Shown here: positions 16,415 through 23,908 of the stretch, piece after piece
How positions within the stretch are numbered: the first letter of the stretch is position 1
Layout of the letters: each line of letters starts with the position of its first letter
DNA from: Actinomycetes bacterium
Lineage (GTDB): Bacteria; Actinomycetota; Acidimicrobiia; Acidimicrobiales; Palsa-688
Direction: 5' to 3'
Assembly (NCBI GenBank): GCA_021809105.1
Contig: JAKBAM010000026.1
Span: 1-38,003 of the forward strand
DNA: 38,003 bases
The notes under the pieces: model-generated
The model's input: only the letters and a program-made list of their open reading frames with translations
What the model was told of the DNA's origin: nothing
The model's database searches: none
Translations under genes and position numbers: made by a program

Positions 16415-17386
16415 CTAGCGCAGGCGGGTGACGATCAGCCGCGCGGCCTCGAGGATCGGCACGAAGGCGTCCACCTTCTCGGCCGGGACAAACGCGTGGT
16501 TCCACGCCAGATCGTGGTAGCGAACCCGGTCGCCGATCACCGCCTCCACGTGGGATAGGCGCACGTCCACCATGCTGTGGGCGGCCGCCCAGTCGTCCAG
16601 GTCCCCGCCGGCCCCGCGGTGCAAGAACTCGTAGAAGACCACAGGTCGGCGCTCGGCGACCATCTGACCCGCCCCGGCGAGCACGCGATGTTCGGTGCCC
16701 TCCGTGTCGATCTTGACAACCCCCACGTCGGGCCGGCCGGCCGCCGACCAGTAGGCGTCGAGGCTCGTGATCTCGACCTCGATGGCCGTCCCTCCGCCGC
16801 CTTTGAACTCTGCGTCGAGGGAGGCGCTGGTCTCCACGGCGCCGCCGGTCGGGATCGGGACGTGCAGGACGGCGCGGCCGGAGGTGTCTGCTACTGCGAC
16901 GCGATTGATGCGGAACCGAGCCCGGGTCCGGTTGATGGCAACGTTCTCCTCGAGCATCGAGGCGACCGCAGGCAACGCCTCGAACGCGTGCACGGTGACG
17001 CCGCGCCGAGCAGCAGCTGCCACGAGGCCGTAGAGACCGGTGTTGGCCCCAACGTCGAAGAAGGCACCGGGGAAGCGCCGCACCGCCCCCAGCAGCACGT
17101 CTGGGAGCGGTGCCTCGTAGCCGCGCCAGCCTCCGTCGGCCATCGCCTTCGTCGCCTGGTCCGAGCCGCCCCGGCGCAGCAGCTTGATCCGCTGGCGGCG
17201 AAGGGAGTGCCGGCCGCTCGGAAGCGTGATCGCTGCGATCTCCTGATTGCTGCGCAGTCGATCGGCATGGTCGGCGAGAGTGTGCAAGCCGGCGGCCTCC
17301 AGCAGTTCGGCTACCTGCCGGCGGGCCACCACGCGCCGCACCGGTGCCCGCCATTCCAGGACGACCGCTCGGCGACGGCGGATCAT
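16415..17386 (-). CDS. FkbM-family SAM-dependent methyltransferase
   Basis: The 323-residue protein has the SAM-binding strand-loop FFDVGANTGLYG (109-120), a following acidic strand (VTVHAFEALP) and the FkbM hallmark VVKIDTEGTEHRVLAGA. Members methylate hydroxyls of polyketides, glycans or lipids; the substrate here cannot be read. The first 90 residues are basic and lack a recognised domain. ATG 17386 overlaps the stop of the enoyl-CoA hydratase gene (ATGA), so it ends a meaB-ech-fkbM operon. It converges on glgP with 24 nt between stops and no obvious terminator hairpin. Confidence 0.85.
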   Translation of the reverse strand: MIRRRRAVVLEWRAPVRRVVARRQVAELLEAAGLHTLADHADRLRSNQEIAAITLPSGRHSLRRQRIKLLRRGGSDQATKAMADGGWRGYEAPLPDVLLGAVRRFPGAFFDVGANTGLYGLVAAAARRGVTVHAFEALPAVASMLEENVAINRTRARFRINRVAVADTSGRAVLHVPIPTGGAVETSASLDAEFKGGGGTAIEVEITSLDAYWSAAGRPDVGVVKIDTEGTEHRVLAGAGQMVAERRPVVFYEFLHRGAGGDLDDWAAAHSMVDVRLSHVEAVIGDRVRYHDLAWNHAFVPAEKVDAFVPILEAARLIVTRLR

Positions 17387-18159
17387 CGGCCCGTAAAGGC
17401 GGCCCGGCCCGGCCCGTGGGCGAGGAACGAAGCCACCCCCGCGCCCGCGTCCTCGGTGCGGAAGACGTCGACGAACAGCTCTTGCTCCAGGTCCAGTCCC
17501 GCGGCCAGCGGGCCGTCCAGGCCGGCGTCGATGGCCCGCTTGGCGTAGGCCCCGGCCACCAGGGGACCGGCGGCCAGATCGGCGGCCAGGGCCAGAGCGG
17601 CGACCAGTTCCTCGCCGGCGGGCGCCACCCGCTCGACCAGCCCGATGGCGTGGGCCTCTGCGGCGTCGATCTGCCGCCCGGTCAGCACCAGCTCCTTGGC
17701 CCGGCCGGCACCCACCAGCCGGCTCAGCCGCTGCGTCCCGCCGGCGCCGGGGATCAGGCCGAGGAGGATCTCAGGCTGTCCGAAGCGGGCCTTCTCCGAC
17801 GCCACCCGGAGGTCGCAGGCCAGGGCCAGCTCGCACCCGCCGCCCAGCGCATAGCCGGCGACTGCAGCTATGACCGTCCTCGGGAGGGATGCCAGCTTGT
17901 CGAACGATGCCCGGAACTGCCGGGCATAGACAGCCGCCTCGTCTGGTCCCCCGAAGCCGGCGATGTCGGCACCGGCGGCGAAGATCTTGGGGCCGCCGGT
18001 GACCACCACAGCACCGGGCAGGTCGGCGGAGAGGCGGTCGAGCACCTCCTCCAGCTGCCCCAGCAGCTCGACGGAGAGCGCATTGGCCTTCGGGCGGTCG
18101 AGGGTGATCAGTGCCACCCCGTCCGAGCGCCGGTCGACATGAACGAAGGTGTTAGCCAC
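17383..18159 (-). CDS. enoyl-CoA hydratase/isomerase family protein
   Basis: The 258-residue crotonase-fold protein has the oxyanion-hole segment FAAGADIAGF (60-69) and GYALGGGCELAL (102-113). Both catalytic glutamates of true hydratases are present, E110 in GGGCELA and E130 in GQPEILLGLIPGAGGTQRL, so hydration of 2-enoyl-CoA is likely, though chain length is unknown. GTG 18159 lies 10 nt after the meaB stop and gives the usual start. The stop overlaps the fkbM ATG. Next to meaB it may act in acyl-CoA or branched-chain amino acid breakdown. Confidence 0.9.
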   Translation of the reverse strand: MANTFVHVDRRSDGVALITLDRPKANALSVELLGQLEEVLDRLSADLPGAVVVTGGPKIFAAGADIAGFGGPDEAAVYARQFRASFDKLASLPRTVIAAVAGYALGGGCELALACDLRVASEKARFGQPEILLGLIPGAGGTQRLSRLVGAGRAKELVLTGRQIDAAEAHAIGLVERVAPAGEELVAALALAADLAAGPLVAGAYAKRAIDAGLDGPLAAGLDLEQELFVDVFRTEDAGAGVASFLAHGPGRAAFTGR

Positions 18160-18169
18160 CGCGACGACG

Positions 18170-19174
18170 CTAGGGGACCGGATCGGGGGAGCCCCGATCC
18201 GCGCCCGATATCAGCTCGGCGGCAGCCTGGTAGGGGTCCGATCGACGGGCGAGGACGGCGTCGAGGGCCTCGGCCCACCGAGAGCCACTCTCGAGCTCGC
18301 GCACGTCGCGCTCCAGCAGGCGCAGCACGACGGCGGCGAGCTCGTCCTCCAGGCGGCGCCGGCGCCGGACCTCCAGCTCGCCGCTCGAGGTCAGGTGGTG
18401 AAAGTGGGCGTCGATGGTGGCCCACAGCTCGTCGGCTCCTTCACCCGTCTGCGCCACGGTGGGGACGATCGGAGGCCGCCAGGTCCCCATGTGGGTGTCG
18501 AGGTCCAGCATGTTGTCCAGGTCCCGACGGGTCTCCGCCGCCCCGGGCCGGTCGGCCTTGTTGATGACAAAGATGTCGGCGATCTCGAGGAGCCCCGCTT
18601 TGTTGGCCTGGACCGAGTCCCCCCACCCTGGGTTGACGACCACGACGGTGGTGTCGGCCTTGCCGGCCACCTCCACCTCGACCTGTCCCACACCCACGGT
18701 CTCGATGAGCACCACGGGAAAGCCGACGGCCCCGAGCACCCGCACCGCTTCGGGGGCGGCGAGCGCCAATCCGCCGAGGTGGCCGCGCGTCGCCATCGAG
18801 CGGATGAACACGCCTTCATCAGTGGCGTGGCGCTGCATCCGTACCCGGTCGCCGAGGATGGCCCCGCCCGAGAACGGCGAGGACGGATCGACGGCCAGCA
18901 CCCCGACCTCCTGCCCGCCGCCACGGATCGTGGCGATGAGGCGGTCGGTCAAGGTCGACTTGCCGGCCCCCGGTGCGCCGGTGATACCGACGACCCGCTC
19001 GATCGCCGCCGACGGAGCGAAGGTCAACCGGCCTACCGCCCTCGCCGGTGCGCCGCCCCGCTCCCCCAGGGACAGGAGCCTCCCGGTCGCAGCCCGGTCT
19101 CCGGCTTGCGCCGCGCGGAGGAGCTCCTCGGGATCGCGCGGGCGGCGGCGCGACAGCTGAGTCGGTTCGGCCAT
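18170..19174 (-). CDS. meaB: MeaB-type GTPase, methylmalonyl-CoA mutase chaperone
   Basis: The 334-residue G3E P-loop GTPase guards and reloads B12 in methylmalonyl-CoA mutase (ArgK/MeaB family). The P-loop GITGAPGAGKS is at 63-73, followed by VDPSSPFSGGAILGDR, the switch segment ETVGVGQVEVEV and the base-specificity motif NKAD. ATG 19174 was preferred to an upstream TTG (19192) because a CATACT box lies 8 nt before it and the protein then begins like homologues. The mutase genes are not in the window. It is first of the meaB-ech-fkbM operon and divergent from the M20 peptidase gene. Confidence 0.94.
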   Translation of the reverse strand: MAEPTQLSRRRPRDPEELLRAAQAGDRAATGRLLSLGERGGAPARAVGRLTFAPSAAIERVVGITGAPGAGKSTLTDRLIATIRGGGQEVGVLAVDPSSPFSGGAILGDRVRMQRHATDEGVFIRSMATRGHLGGLALAAPEAVRVLGAVGFPVVLIETVGVGQVEVEVAGKADTTVVVVNPGWGDSVQANKAGLLEIADIFVINKADRPGAAETRRDLDNMLDLDTHMGTWRPPIVPTVAQTGEGADELWATIDAHFHHLTSSGELEVRRRRRLEDELAAVVLRLLERDVRELESGSRWAEALDAVLARRSDPYQAAAELISGADRGSPDPVP

Positions 19175-19182
19175 AGCGAGCC

Positions 19183-19188
19183 AGTATG
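19183..19188 (-). promoter_or_regulatory. putative -10 box of meaB operon
   Basis: The minus strand reads CATACT, one base from TATACT, ending 8 nt before the meaB ATG. The spacing fits a leaderless transcript. No -35 is evident. Confidence 0.35.
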
Positions 19189-19229
19189 CCAACGGTGCGG
19201 GCGCGGTCGTCCAGCCCCGCGGGAGGCCG

Positions 19230-19235
19230 TAGGCT
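19230..19235 (+). promoter_or_regulatory. putative -10 box of the M20 peptidase gene
   Basis: TAGGCT ends 7 nt before GTG 19243, the leaderless spacing seen at other first genes in the window. This supports GTG 19243 over the in-frame ATG at 19186. Confidence 0.4.
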
Positions 19236-19242
19236 CCCGGCG

Positions 19243-20400
19243 GTGAGAGCCCACGTGGACACTGAAGCAGTCGTGGCGCTCACTTCGGCCCTGGTGGCGG
19301 TCGACACGCAGAACCCGCCTGGCAACGAACGGCCGATCTCCGACGCCGTCCACGACGCCTTGGCCCGCTGGCGTCCAGTGTGGACCGAGGTGGAGCCCGA
19401 GCCTGGACGCCTGTCACTGGTGGCCGAGCTTCCCCATCCCGACGGGCCCGGTGACCGCCCGACCCTGATCGTCAACGGCCACCTCGATGTCGTACCGGTG
19501 ATCCGCGACGCATGGACTTACGAGCCCTTCGCCCCGACCGTGGAGGGCGGTCGCCTCTACGGCCGTGGGAGCGCCGACATGAAGGGTGGCATCGCGGCGG
19601 CCGTGTGCGCCCTCGACGTGCTCGAGCGCGCCGGGCGGGTTCCAGCCTGCAACCTGGTGTTCCACCTCGTCGCGGACGAGGAGGTGGGAGGCCACGTGGG
19701 CACCCGGGCCCTCCTCGAGAGGGGTCTCATCAAAGGCGATGCCTGCCTGGTGCCCGAGCCGACCAGCATGCAGCTGTGCGTCGCCGAGCGAGGCCTCCTC
19801 CAAGGGTACGTGACCGTCCACGGCCGCCCCGGCCATGGCAGCCGGCCGAAGGAGGCGGTCTCGGCCATCGAGCATGCCGCCCGCCTCGTCGTCGGCCTGC
19901 ACGGGGCCGAGTTCGGTGAGGGCGAGCACCCCCTGCTCGGCCGCCCGACATGCAACATAGGCACCATCCAAGGCGGCAACGGGCTCAACGTCATCGCCGA
20001 GACGTGCCGCTTCGGCGTGGACCGCCGGGTCCTGCCCGGCGCCACAGCCGAAGGCAGCGAGGCGGAGCTGCGAACCCGCATCGATTCGCTGGGCGTCGAA
20101 GGGCTGCGCTACGAGTTCGACCTGAAGGTGTTCGGCGAGGCCAGCGAGCTGCCCGCTGGCGACGCCTTCCTCGACCACGTGCGCCGCTCGATCGTGGCAG
20201 CCACGGGCGAGCAGCCCGATGTCGTCGGTATGAGCTTCACCACCGACGCCCGCTTCGTGCGCAACGGCGCCGGCGTGCCTGCGGTGGTCTGCGGTCCAGG
20301 GGATGTGGCACAAACCCACGCCGTGGACGAGTGGGTCAGCATCGACCGCCTGATCGACGCCACCGCTGCCTACGCAGAGCTCTACGCCGCGTTCTCCTGA
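19243..20400 (+). CDS. M20-family metallopeptidase (ArgE/DapE/CPG2-like)
   Basis: The 385-residue zinc hydrolase shows the M20 metal sites in order: H80 in NGHLDVVP with catalytic D82, D112 in YGRGSADMKGG, and the E146-E147 pair in VADEEVGG. A late TH in QTHAVDEWVSI is the last ligand. A dimerisation domain with GRPGHGSRP lies between. The family removes acyl or amino-acid groups (acetylornithine deacetylase, succinyl-DAP desuccinylase, carboxypeptidase); no arg or dap genes are nearby, so the substrate is open. GTG 19243 was chosen from the TAGGCT box and the normal N-terminus. An MFS transporter gene follows after 15 nt, suggesting uptake or export of a related compound. Confidence 0.9.
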   Translation: MRAHVDTEAVVALTSALVAVDTQNPPGNERPISDAVHDALARWRPVWTEVEPEPGRLSLVAELPHPDGPGDRPTLIVNGHLDVVPVIRDAWTYEPFAPTVEGGRLYGRGSADMKGGIAAAVCALDVLERAGRVPACNLVFHLVADEEVGGHVGTRALLERGLIKGDACLVPEPTSMQLCVAERGLLQGYVTVHGRPGHGSRPKEAVSAIEHAARLVVGLHGAEFGEGEHPLLGRPTCNIGTIQGGNGLNVIAETCRFGVDRRVLPGATAEGSEAELRTRIDSLGVEGLRYEFDLKVFGEASELPAGDAFLDHVRRSIVAATGEQPDVVGMSFTTDARFVRNGAGVPAVVCGPGDVAQTHAVDEWVSIDRLIDATAAYAELYAAFS

Positions 20401-20415
20401 GGGCGGGGTCTCCCT

Positions 20416-21972
20416 GTGCCGGTGAGGTCGCGCCGTCGCGTCGGCCCGGAGGTCCTGGCCGCGGTGCTCGATGCGCGCTCGGGCGTGGTGGCCGAGCGAC
20501 GCCTGCGCTCGCCGGAGGGAGTCCACCGCTTCGCTCAGGGCGAGGGCCCGCTGGCCGCCTACGAACGAGTGGTCACCGTTTCCGCCGCTGCGTCCGGGTC
20601 CTACCTGGTGCAGCAGACCGTCGACGTCACCGTGGGCCTGCCGTTGGTGGGCTGGCTGTTCGCCCTCCCCCTCCGCCGGCACTTGGGCCGCATCGGGCCC
20701 GAGGGCCCCCTCCCGTGGTGGCTACCCCCCGCGCGGCTCCCTCGCCGGGCGGCGGTAGTGCTGGTCACCTTGTGCGCCATCTCCGTGTTGGTCGGCTACT
20801 TGAGCGATCTCCTCGCATACACGATGACCTACGCCGCCAGCGAGTTCCGGGTCGGTTCGACCGGGCAGGGAGTGGCACTCGGCCTGAGCCGGATCGCTGC
20901 TCTCGGCGCCCTCCTGGTGCTCGCAGCAGCGGACCGTCGAGGGCGCCGGCCGGTGCTGCTGGTGGCACTGGCGGGCGCGGCCACGGTGACAGGCGCCGGC
21001 GCTCTGGCCCCGTCGCTGTCGTCGCTGACCGCCTCGCAGGTGGTGGCCGGCGCCATGGCGGGCGCGACCACCGTGCTCGTCGGTGTGCTGGTCGTCGAGG
21101 AGATGCCCGCAGGGACCAGGGCGTGGGCCCTTGGCGTCAGCGGGATGTGCTTCGGCCTGGGCTCGGGGCTGGCCCTGGCCGCCCTGCCACTGGCAGGCGA
21201 CGGCCCGGGGGGCTGGAGGTGGCTGTTCGCCCTCGGCCTGCTGGTCGTCCCCGGCGCGGTCGCAGCCGCCCGGTGGCTGCCAGAAAGCACCCGGTTCGTG
21301 GCCGCTCAGCCACTTCCCGAGATCTCGCCCTCCCGGCGCCGGGAGCATCGATTCGGGCCTCATCACCGGCGAACGCTCGTCCTCCTCGGTGCCGGCGCGT
21401 TCGCCCTTGCCCTCTTCGCCGATCCCGGGGGCTCTCTGCAGAACCAGTACCTGCGCCACCAACGGCACCTTTCCCCACTCGGCATCTCCATCCTGCTGCA
21501 GGTGACCGGCACGATCGGTGGCCTGGGCACCCTCGTCGGAGGTCGGCTGGCCGACACTCGGGGGCGCCGACCGGTGGCGGCAGCCGGAGCCGTGGCCCTG
21601 GCTGCGTCGACCCTCGGCGTGTACCTCGCCGGCGGCATCGCCCTCTGGTGGTGGGAGACAGTCTCCAGCCTGGTCTCCTACGGCCTAGGTCCGGCGATCG
21701 GCGTGTACGGGGCGGAGCTGTTCCCCACCTCACTGCGGGGGCGAGCCGGGGGGGTGCTCACCGCCCTCGGCGCCGCCGGTGGTTTGGCCGGCCTGGCCGC
21801 CGCGGGTGCTCTGACGAGCGCCATCGGGACCATCGGGCCTGCGCTGGCCGTCCTGGCCATCGGGCCGGCCGCCCTGGCCGTGCTGGTCGTTGCCGCCTAC
21901 CCCGAGACCGCGGCGCGCCCCCTCGAGGCCCTCAACCCCGGCGATGCGCCTGCTGGCGACCGTCAGGCCTGA
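20416..21972 (+). CDS. MFS transporter with extended N-terminus
   Basis: The 518-residue protein contains about 12 hydrophobic segments from residue 110 onward. The MFS loop signature appears in both halves, as ADRRGRRPV and GGRLADTRGRRPV, and VYGAELFPTSLRGRAGG resembles the sugar-porter type. The first 108 residues are unusual: a soluble stretch (SGVVAERRLRSPEGVHRF, then alternating strand-like sequence) runs into a hydrophobic piece near 71-89, and may be a separate small domain. GTG 20416 starts 15 nt after the M20 stop. Its stop overlaps the convergent hydrolase gene by 10 nt. The substrate is unknown. Confidence 0.85.
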   Translation: MPVRSRRRVGPEVLAAVLDARSGVVAERRLRSPEGVHRFAQGEGPLAAYERVVTVSAAASGSYLVQQTVDVTVGLPLVGWLFALPLRRHLGRIGPEGPLPWWLPPARLPRRAAVVLVTLCAISVLVGYLSDLLAYTMTYAASEFRVGSTGQGVALGLSRIAALGALLVLAAADRRGRRPVLLVALAGAATVTGAGALAPSLSSLTASQVVAGAMAGATTVLVGVLVVEEMPAGTRAWALGVSGMCFGLGSGLALAALPLAGDGPGGWRWLFALGLLVVPGAVAAARWLPESTRFVAAQPLPEISPSRRREHRFGPHHRRTLVLLGAGAFALALFADPGGSLQNQYLRHQRHLSPLGISILLQVTGTIGGLGTLVGGRLADTRGRRPVAAAGAVALAASTLGVYLAGGIALWWWETVSSLVSYGLGPAIGVYGAELFPTSLRGRAGGVLTALGAAGGLAGLAAAGALTSAIGTIGPALAVLAIGPAALAVLVVAAYPETAARPLEALNPGDAPAGDRQA

Positions 21973-22562
21973 GCACGGTGGATCTGCGCCGGCCACTGCT
22001 CCGCCATCCATGCCAGGACCTCGGCTGCCACCGCGGCCTCGACGTTGCGCAGCCCATGGTCCTTCCCCTCGATCCAGCGGTGGGTGACCGGCCCGGGGAT
22101 GGAAGCGGTCGCCCCCGCCAGCTCCTCTGGAGAACCGAAGGCGTCTCTTGTTCCAGATACGAACAAGCACGGCACAGCCAGCTGCGGGAAGTGCTCGGTG
22201 CGCATCCGCTCGGGCTTACTCGGTGGGTGGAGGGGATAGCTGATCAGCACCAAGCCGGCGGCCCCCCGTACCCGTCCTTCCGCCACCGCCATGGAGCACA
22301 TCCGCCCGCCCATGGAACGCCCGCCGAGTACCGTCGCGGCGGTCCGTAAGCCTAAGGCATCGGCCTCTACGCCAACGGCCTCGACGAGCACCGGGGCCCG
22401 GTCCGGAGCACGCCGCCCGGCGATGCGGTAAGGGAAATCCATGCGGACCACGGAGGCGCCCGCGGCGGTGGCGACATCGTCGACCGCTACCAACTGAGCG
22501 TGGTCGCGTTCCGCGCCCGCGCCGGGAGCCAGGAGCAAGCCGAGGGGCGCGTTCCGCCTCAC
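21963..22562 (-). CDS. small alpha/beta hydrolase (dienelactone-hydrolase/KANL3-Tex30-like)
   Basis: The 199-residue protein is a minimal alpha/beta hydrolase. The oxyanion region is LLLAPGAGAERDH, the nucleophile elbow GGRSMGGR places S83, and D140 (SGTRDAFG) and H169 (EGKDHGL) complete the triad. This set and the short length match the family of predicted hydrolases related to KANL3/Tex30. GTG 22562 was chosen because it overlaps the stop of the zinc-ribbon gene (GTGA) and gives a normal N-terminus; the open frame upstream of it lies inside that gene. Substrate unknown. Confidence 0.88.
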   Translation of the reverse strand: MRRNAPLGLLLAPGAGAERDHAQLVAVDDVATAAGASVVRMDFPYRIAGRRAPDRAPVLVEAVGVEADALGLRTAATVLGGRSMGGRMCSMAVAEGRVRGAAGLVLISYPLHPPSKPERMRTEHFPQLAVPCLFVSGTRDAFGSPEELAGATASIPGPVTHRWIEGKDHGLRNVEAAVAAEVLAWMAEQWPAQIHRAQA

Positions 22563-23908
22563 ACCAGCTCGCGCAGCGAGTCGCGCAAGCTGGCCGACTG
22601 GGACGTGACCACCTCGGGGTCGGCGTTGTGCTCGAGCGCGTCCGCGAGGGTCCGCGTCCGGCGGCGCAAGCCGAGCCACTTACCGTCGTCGAACCCGATG
22701 GGCGTGGGACCCTCGACTGCGCCCGAAGCTGCGATGACCGCCGCCGAGCGCTCCTTGTCGTGGGGGTCGTTGACCAGGCGTACAACCGCCGCGAACAGCT
22801 CCTCCAGCGCCCGGTATCGGGTCTCGTCATCCTCTTCCTCCGCCACCCCTCCGACCTGGTCGAAGAGGCCCTCCACCGACGCCTCGTCGACGCTCGGTAC
22901 CACCAGGTCCGCCCCATCCCAGGCGTGGGGGATGGCACGGTCCTCGAGCAGGACGCTCAGGAGCGCTCGCTGCTCGGGCAGCCACTCCGGCACCTCGTAG
23001 GACGTCTCCGGACCACCCCCCAAGATGCGGAGGTCAGTGTCGCTGTCCGTATCGGTGTCGCTGTCCATGTCTGCGTCGGCGTCGGCGTCGCTGGCCCCCT
23101 CCGCGTCGCTGGCCCCGTCTGCGTCCGCATCGTGCTCCTCGCCGGCGTCGCGGTCCGCCCCGGATTCGAGCGCCGACGCTGCGACGAGGGCGTCCGCCTC
23201 GCCCGCCAGGGCTACCGGGTCGGCCTCGGGCTGGAGGTCGCCTGCGGTGGGGGCGGCGTCTACTGCAGTGGCCTCCACTGCCGGACGCAGCAACGTCACC
23301 AGCACCGCAGCCTGCCGCCGGATCTCGTCCTCCAGAGCCTCATCGGCTCCCAGGGCCGCCAGCAGCCCTCGCGTCACCCGCCCGACCGCAGCCCACTCGT
23401 CGGGAGCCATGCCGGGGTAGACCTCGGTCATGAAGACCCCTGCAGAAGCTTCGGCGACGTCGCCGTCGGCCTCCATGTCGGTCGGATCGACCCGCAGCCG
23501 CTGCGCCGCCCGGAACATCATCTCGACGGCTACCACCACCTCCCCTTCCACTTCTCCGGCATAGGGAGCCTCCGTCGCCGGGCCGGTTCCAGGGACCATC
23601 CGGTCGTCGCCGGCGAACTCCTCGGCGAACTCCTCGACCATCTGATCCACCTGCTCCTCGTCCTCGGCGCCCACCACCAGGTCGTCGTCCTCGAAGCGAT
23701 GCAGGATCCGCTGCTCGATCAGAGCTTCGATCAAACGCCCGCGCGCCCGGTCCGCCCAGTCCGCGATCCGGTACCCGACCTCGTCGTCCTCGTCACCGGC
23801 CGGGAGGGGCGGGAGCGGTGAGGCGACCAGCTTCTGGCGGCACAGGTGGCACCGTCCTCTGGCACCTACCTCGTAGCCGCACGTGGGGCAGAACCAGATT
23901 TTGCTCAT
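22559..23908 (-). CDS. zinc-ribbon protein with duplicated signal-like module and acidic linker
   Basis: The 449-residue protein begins with a zinc ribbon (C7-x2-C10 and C20-x2-C23). A module at about 57-205 has a short alpha/beta unit (ALIEQRILHRFEDDDLVVG) and a helical part (FRAAQRLRVDPTDME). It recurs at about 312-449 (VLLEDRAIPHAWDGADLVV; FAAVVRLVNDPHDKE). The small units resemble the DUF2007-type putative signal-transducing domain, but this is a visual match only. A low-complexity Asp/Ala/Ser/Thr linker (246-293) separates the copies. The protein is very acidic and has no membrane segment. ATG 23908 overlaps the S9 peptidase stop, and the TGA overlaps the hydrolase GTG, so the three are coupled. 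Function unknown. Confidence 0.85.
   Translation of the reverse strand: MSKIWFCPTCGYEVGARGRCHLCRQKLVASPLPPLPAGDEDDEVGYRIADWADRARGRLIEALIEQRILHRFEDDDLVVGAEDEEQVDQMVEEFAEEFAGDDRMVPGTGPATEAPYAGEVEGEVVVAVEMMFRAAQRLRVDPTDMEADGDVAEASAGVFMTEVYPGMAPDEWAAVGRVTRGLLAALGADEALEDEIRRQAAVLVTLLRPAVEATAVDAAPTAGDLQPEADPVALAGEADALVAASALESGADRDAGEEHDADADGASDAEGASDADADADMDSDTDTDSDTDLRILGGGPETSYEVPEWLPEQRALLSVLLEDRAIPHAWDGADLVVPSVDEASVEGLFDQVGGVAEEEDDETRYRALEELFAAVVRLVNDPHDKERSAAVIAASGAVEGPTPIGFDDGKWLGLRRRTRTLADALEHNADPEVVTSQSASLRDSLRELV
23030..23173 (-). repeat. low-complexity Asp-rich coding repeat
   Basis: Degenerate GAC/GCC/TCC-type codon repeats encode the linker of the zinc-ribbon protein, with DADADAD and DSDTDTDSDTD runs. 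The units are 6-12 nt and imperfect. It stays in frame and is probably a length-variable disordered spacer. Confidence 0.75.

Noticed and set aside
23030-23173. CRISPR-like repeat array
   Set aside because: The units are short, degenerate and in frame with a coding sequence, with no spacers.
22628-23821. 397-codon plus-strand open frame antisense to the zinc-ribbon gene
   Set aside because: The minus-strand frame has the zinc ribbon, the duplicated module and overlapping start/stop codons on both sides; the antisense frame has none of these.
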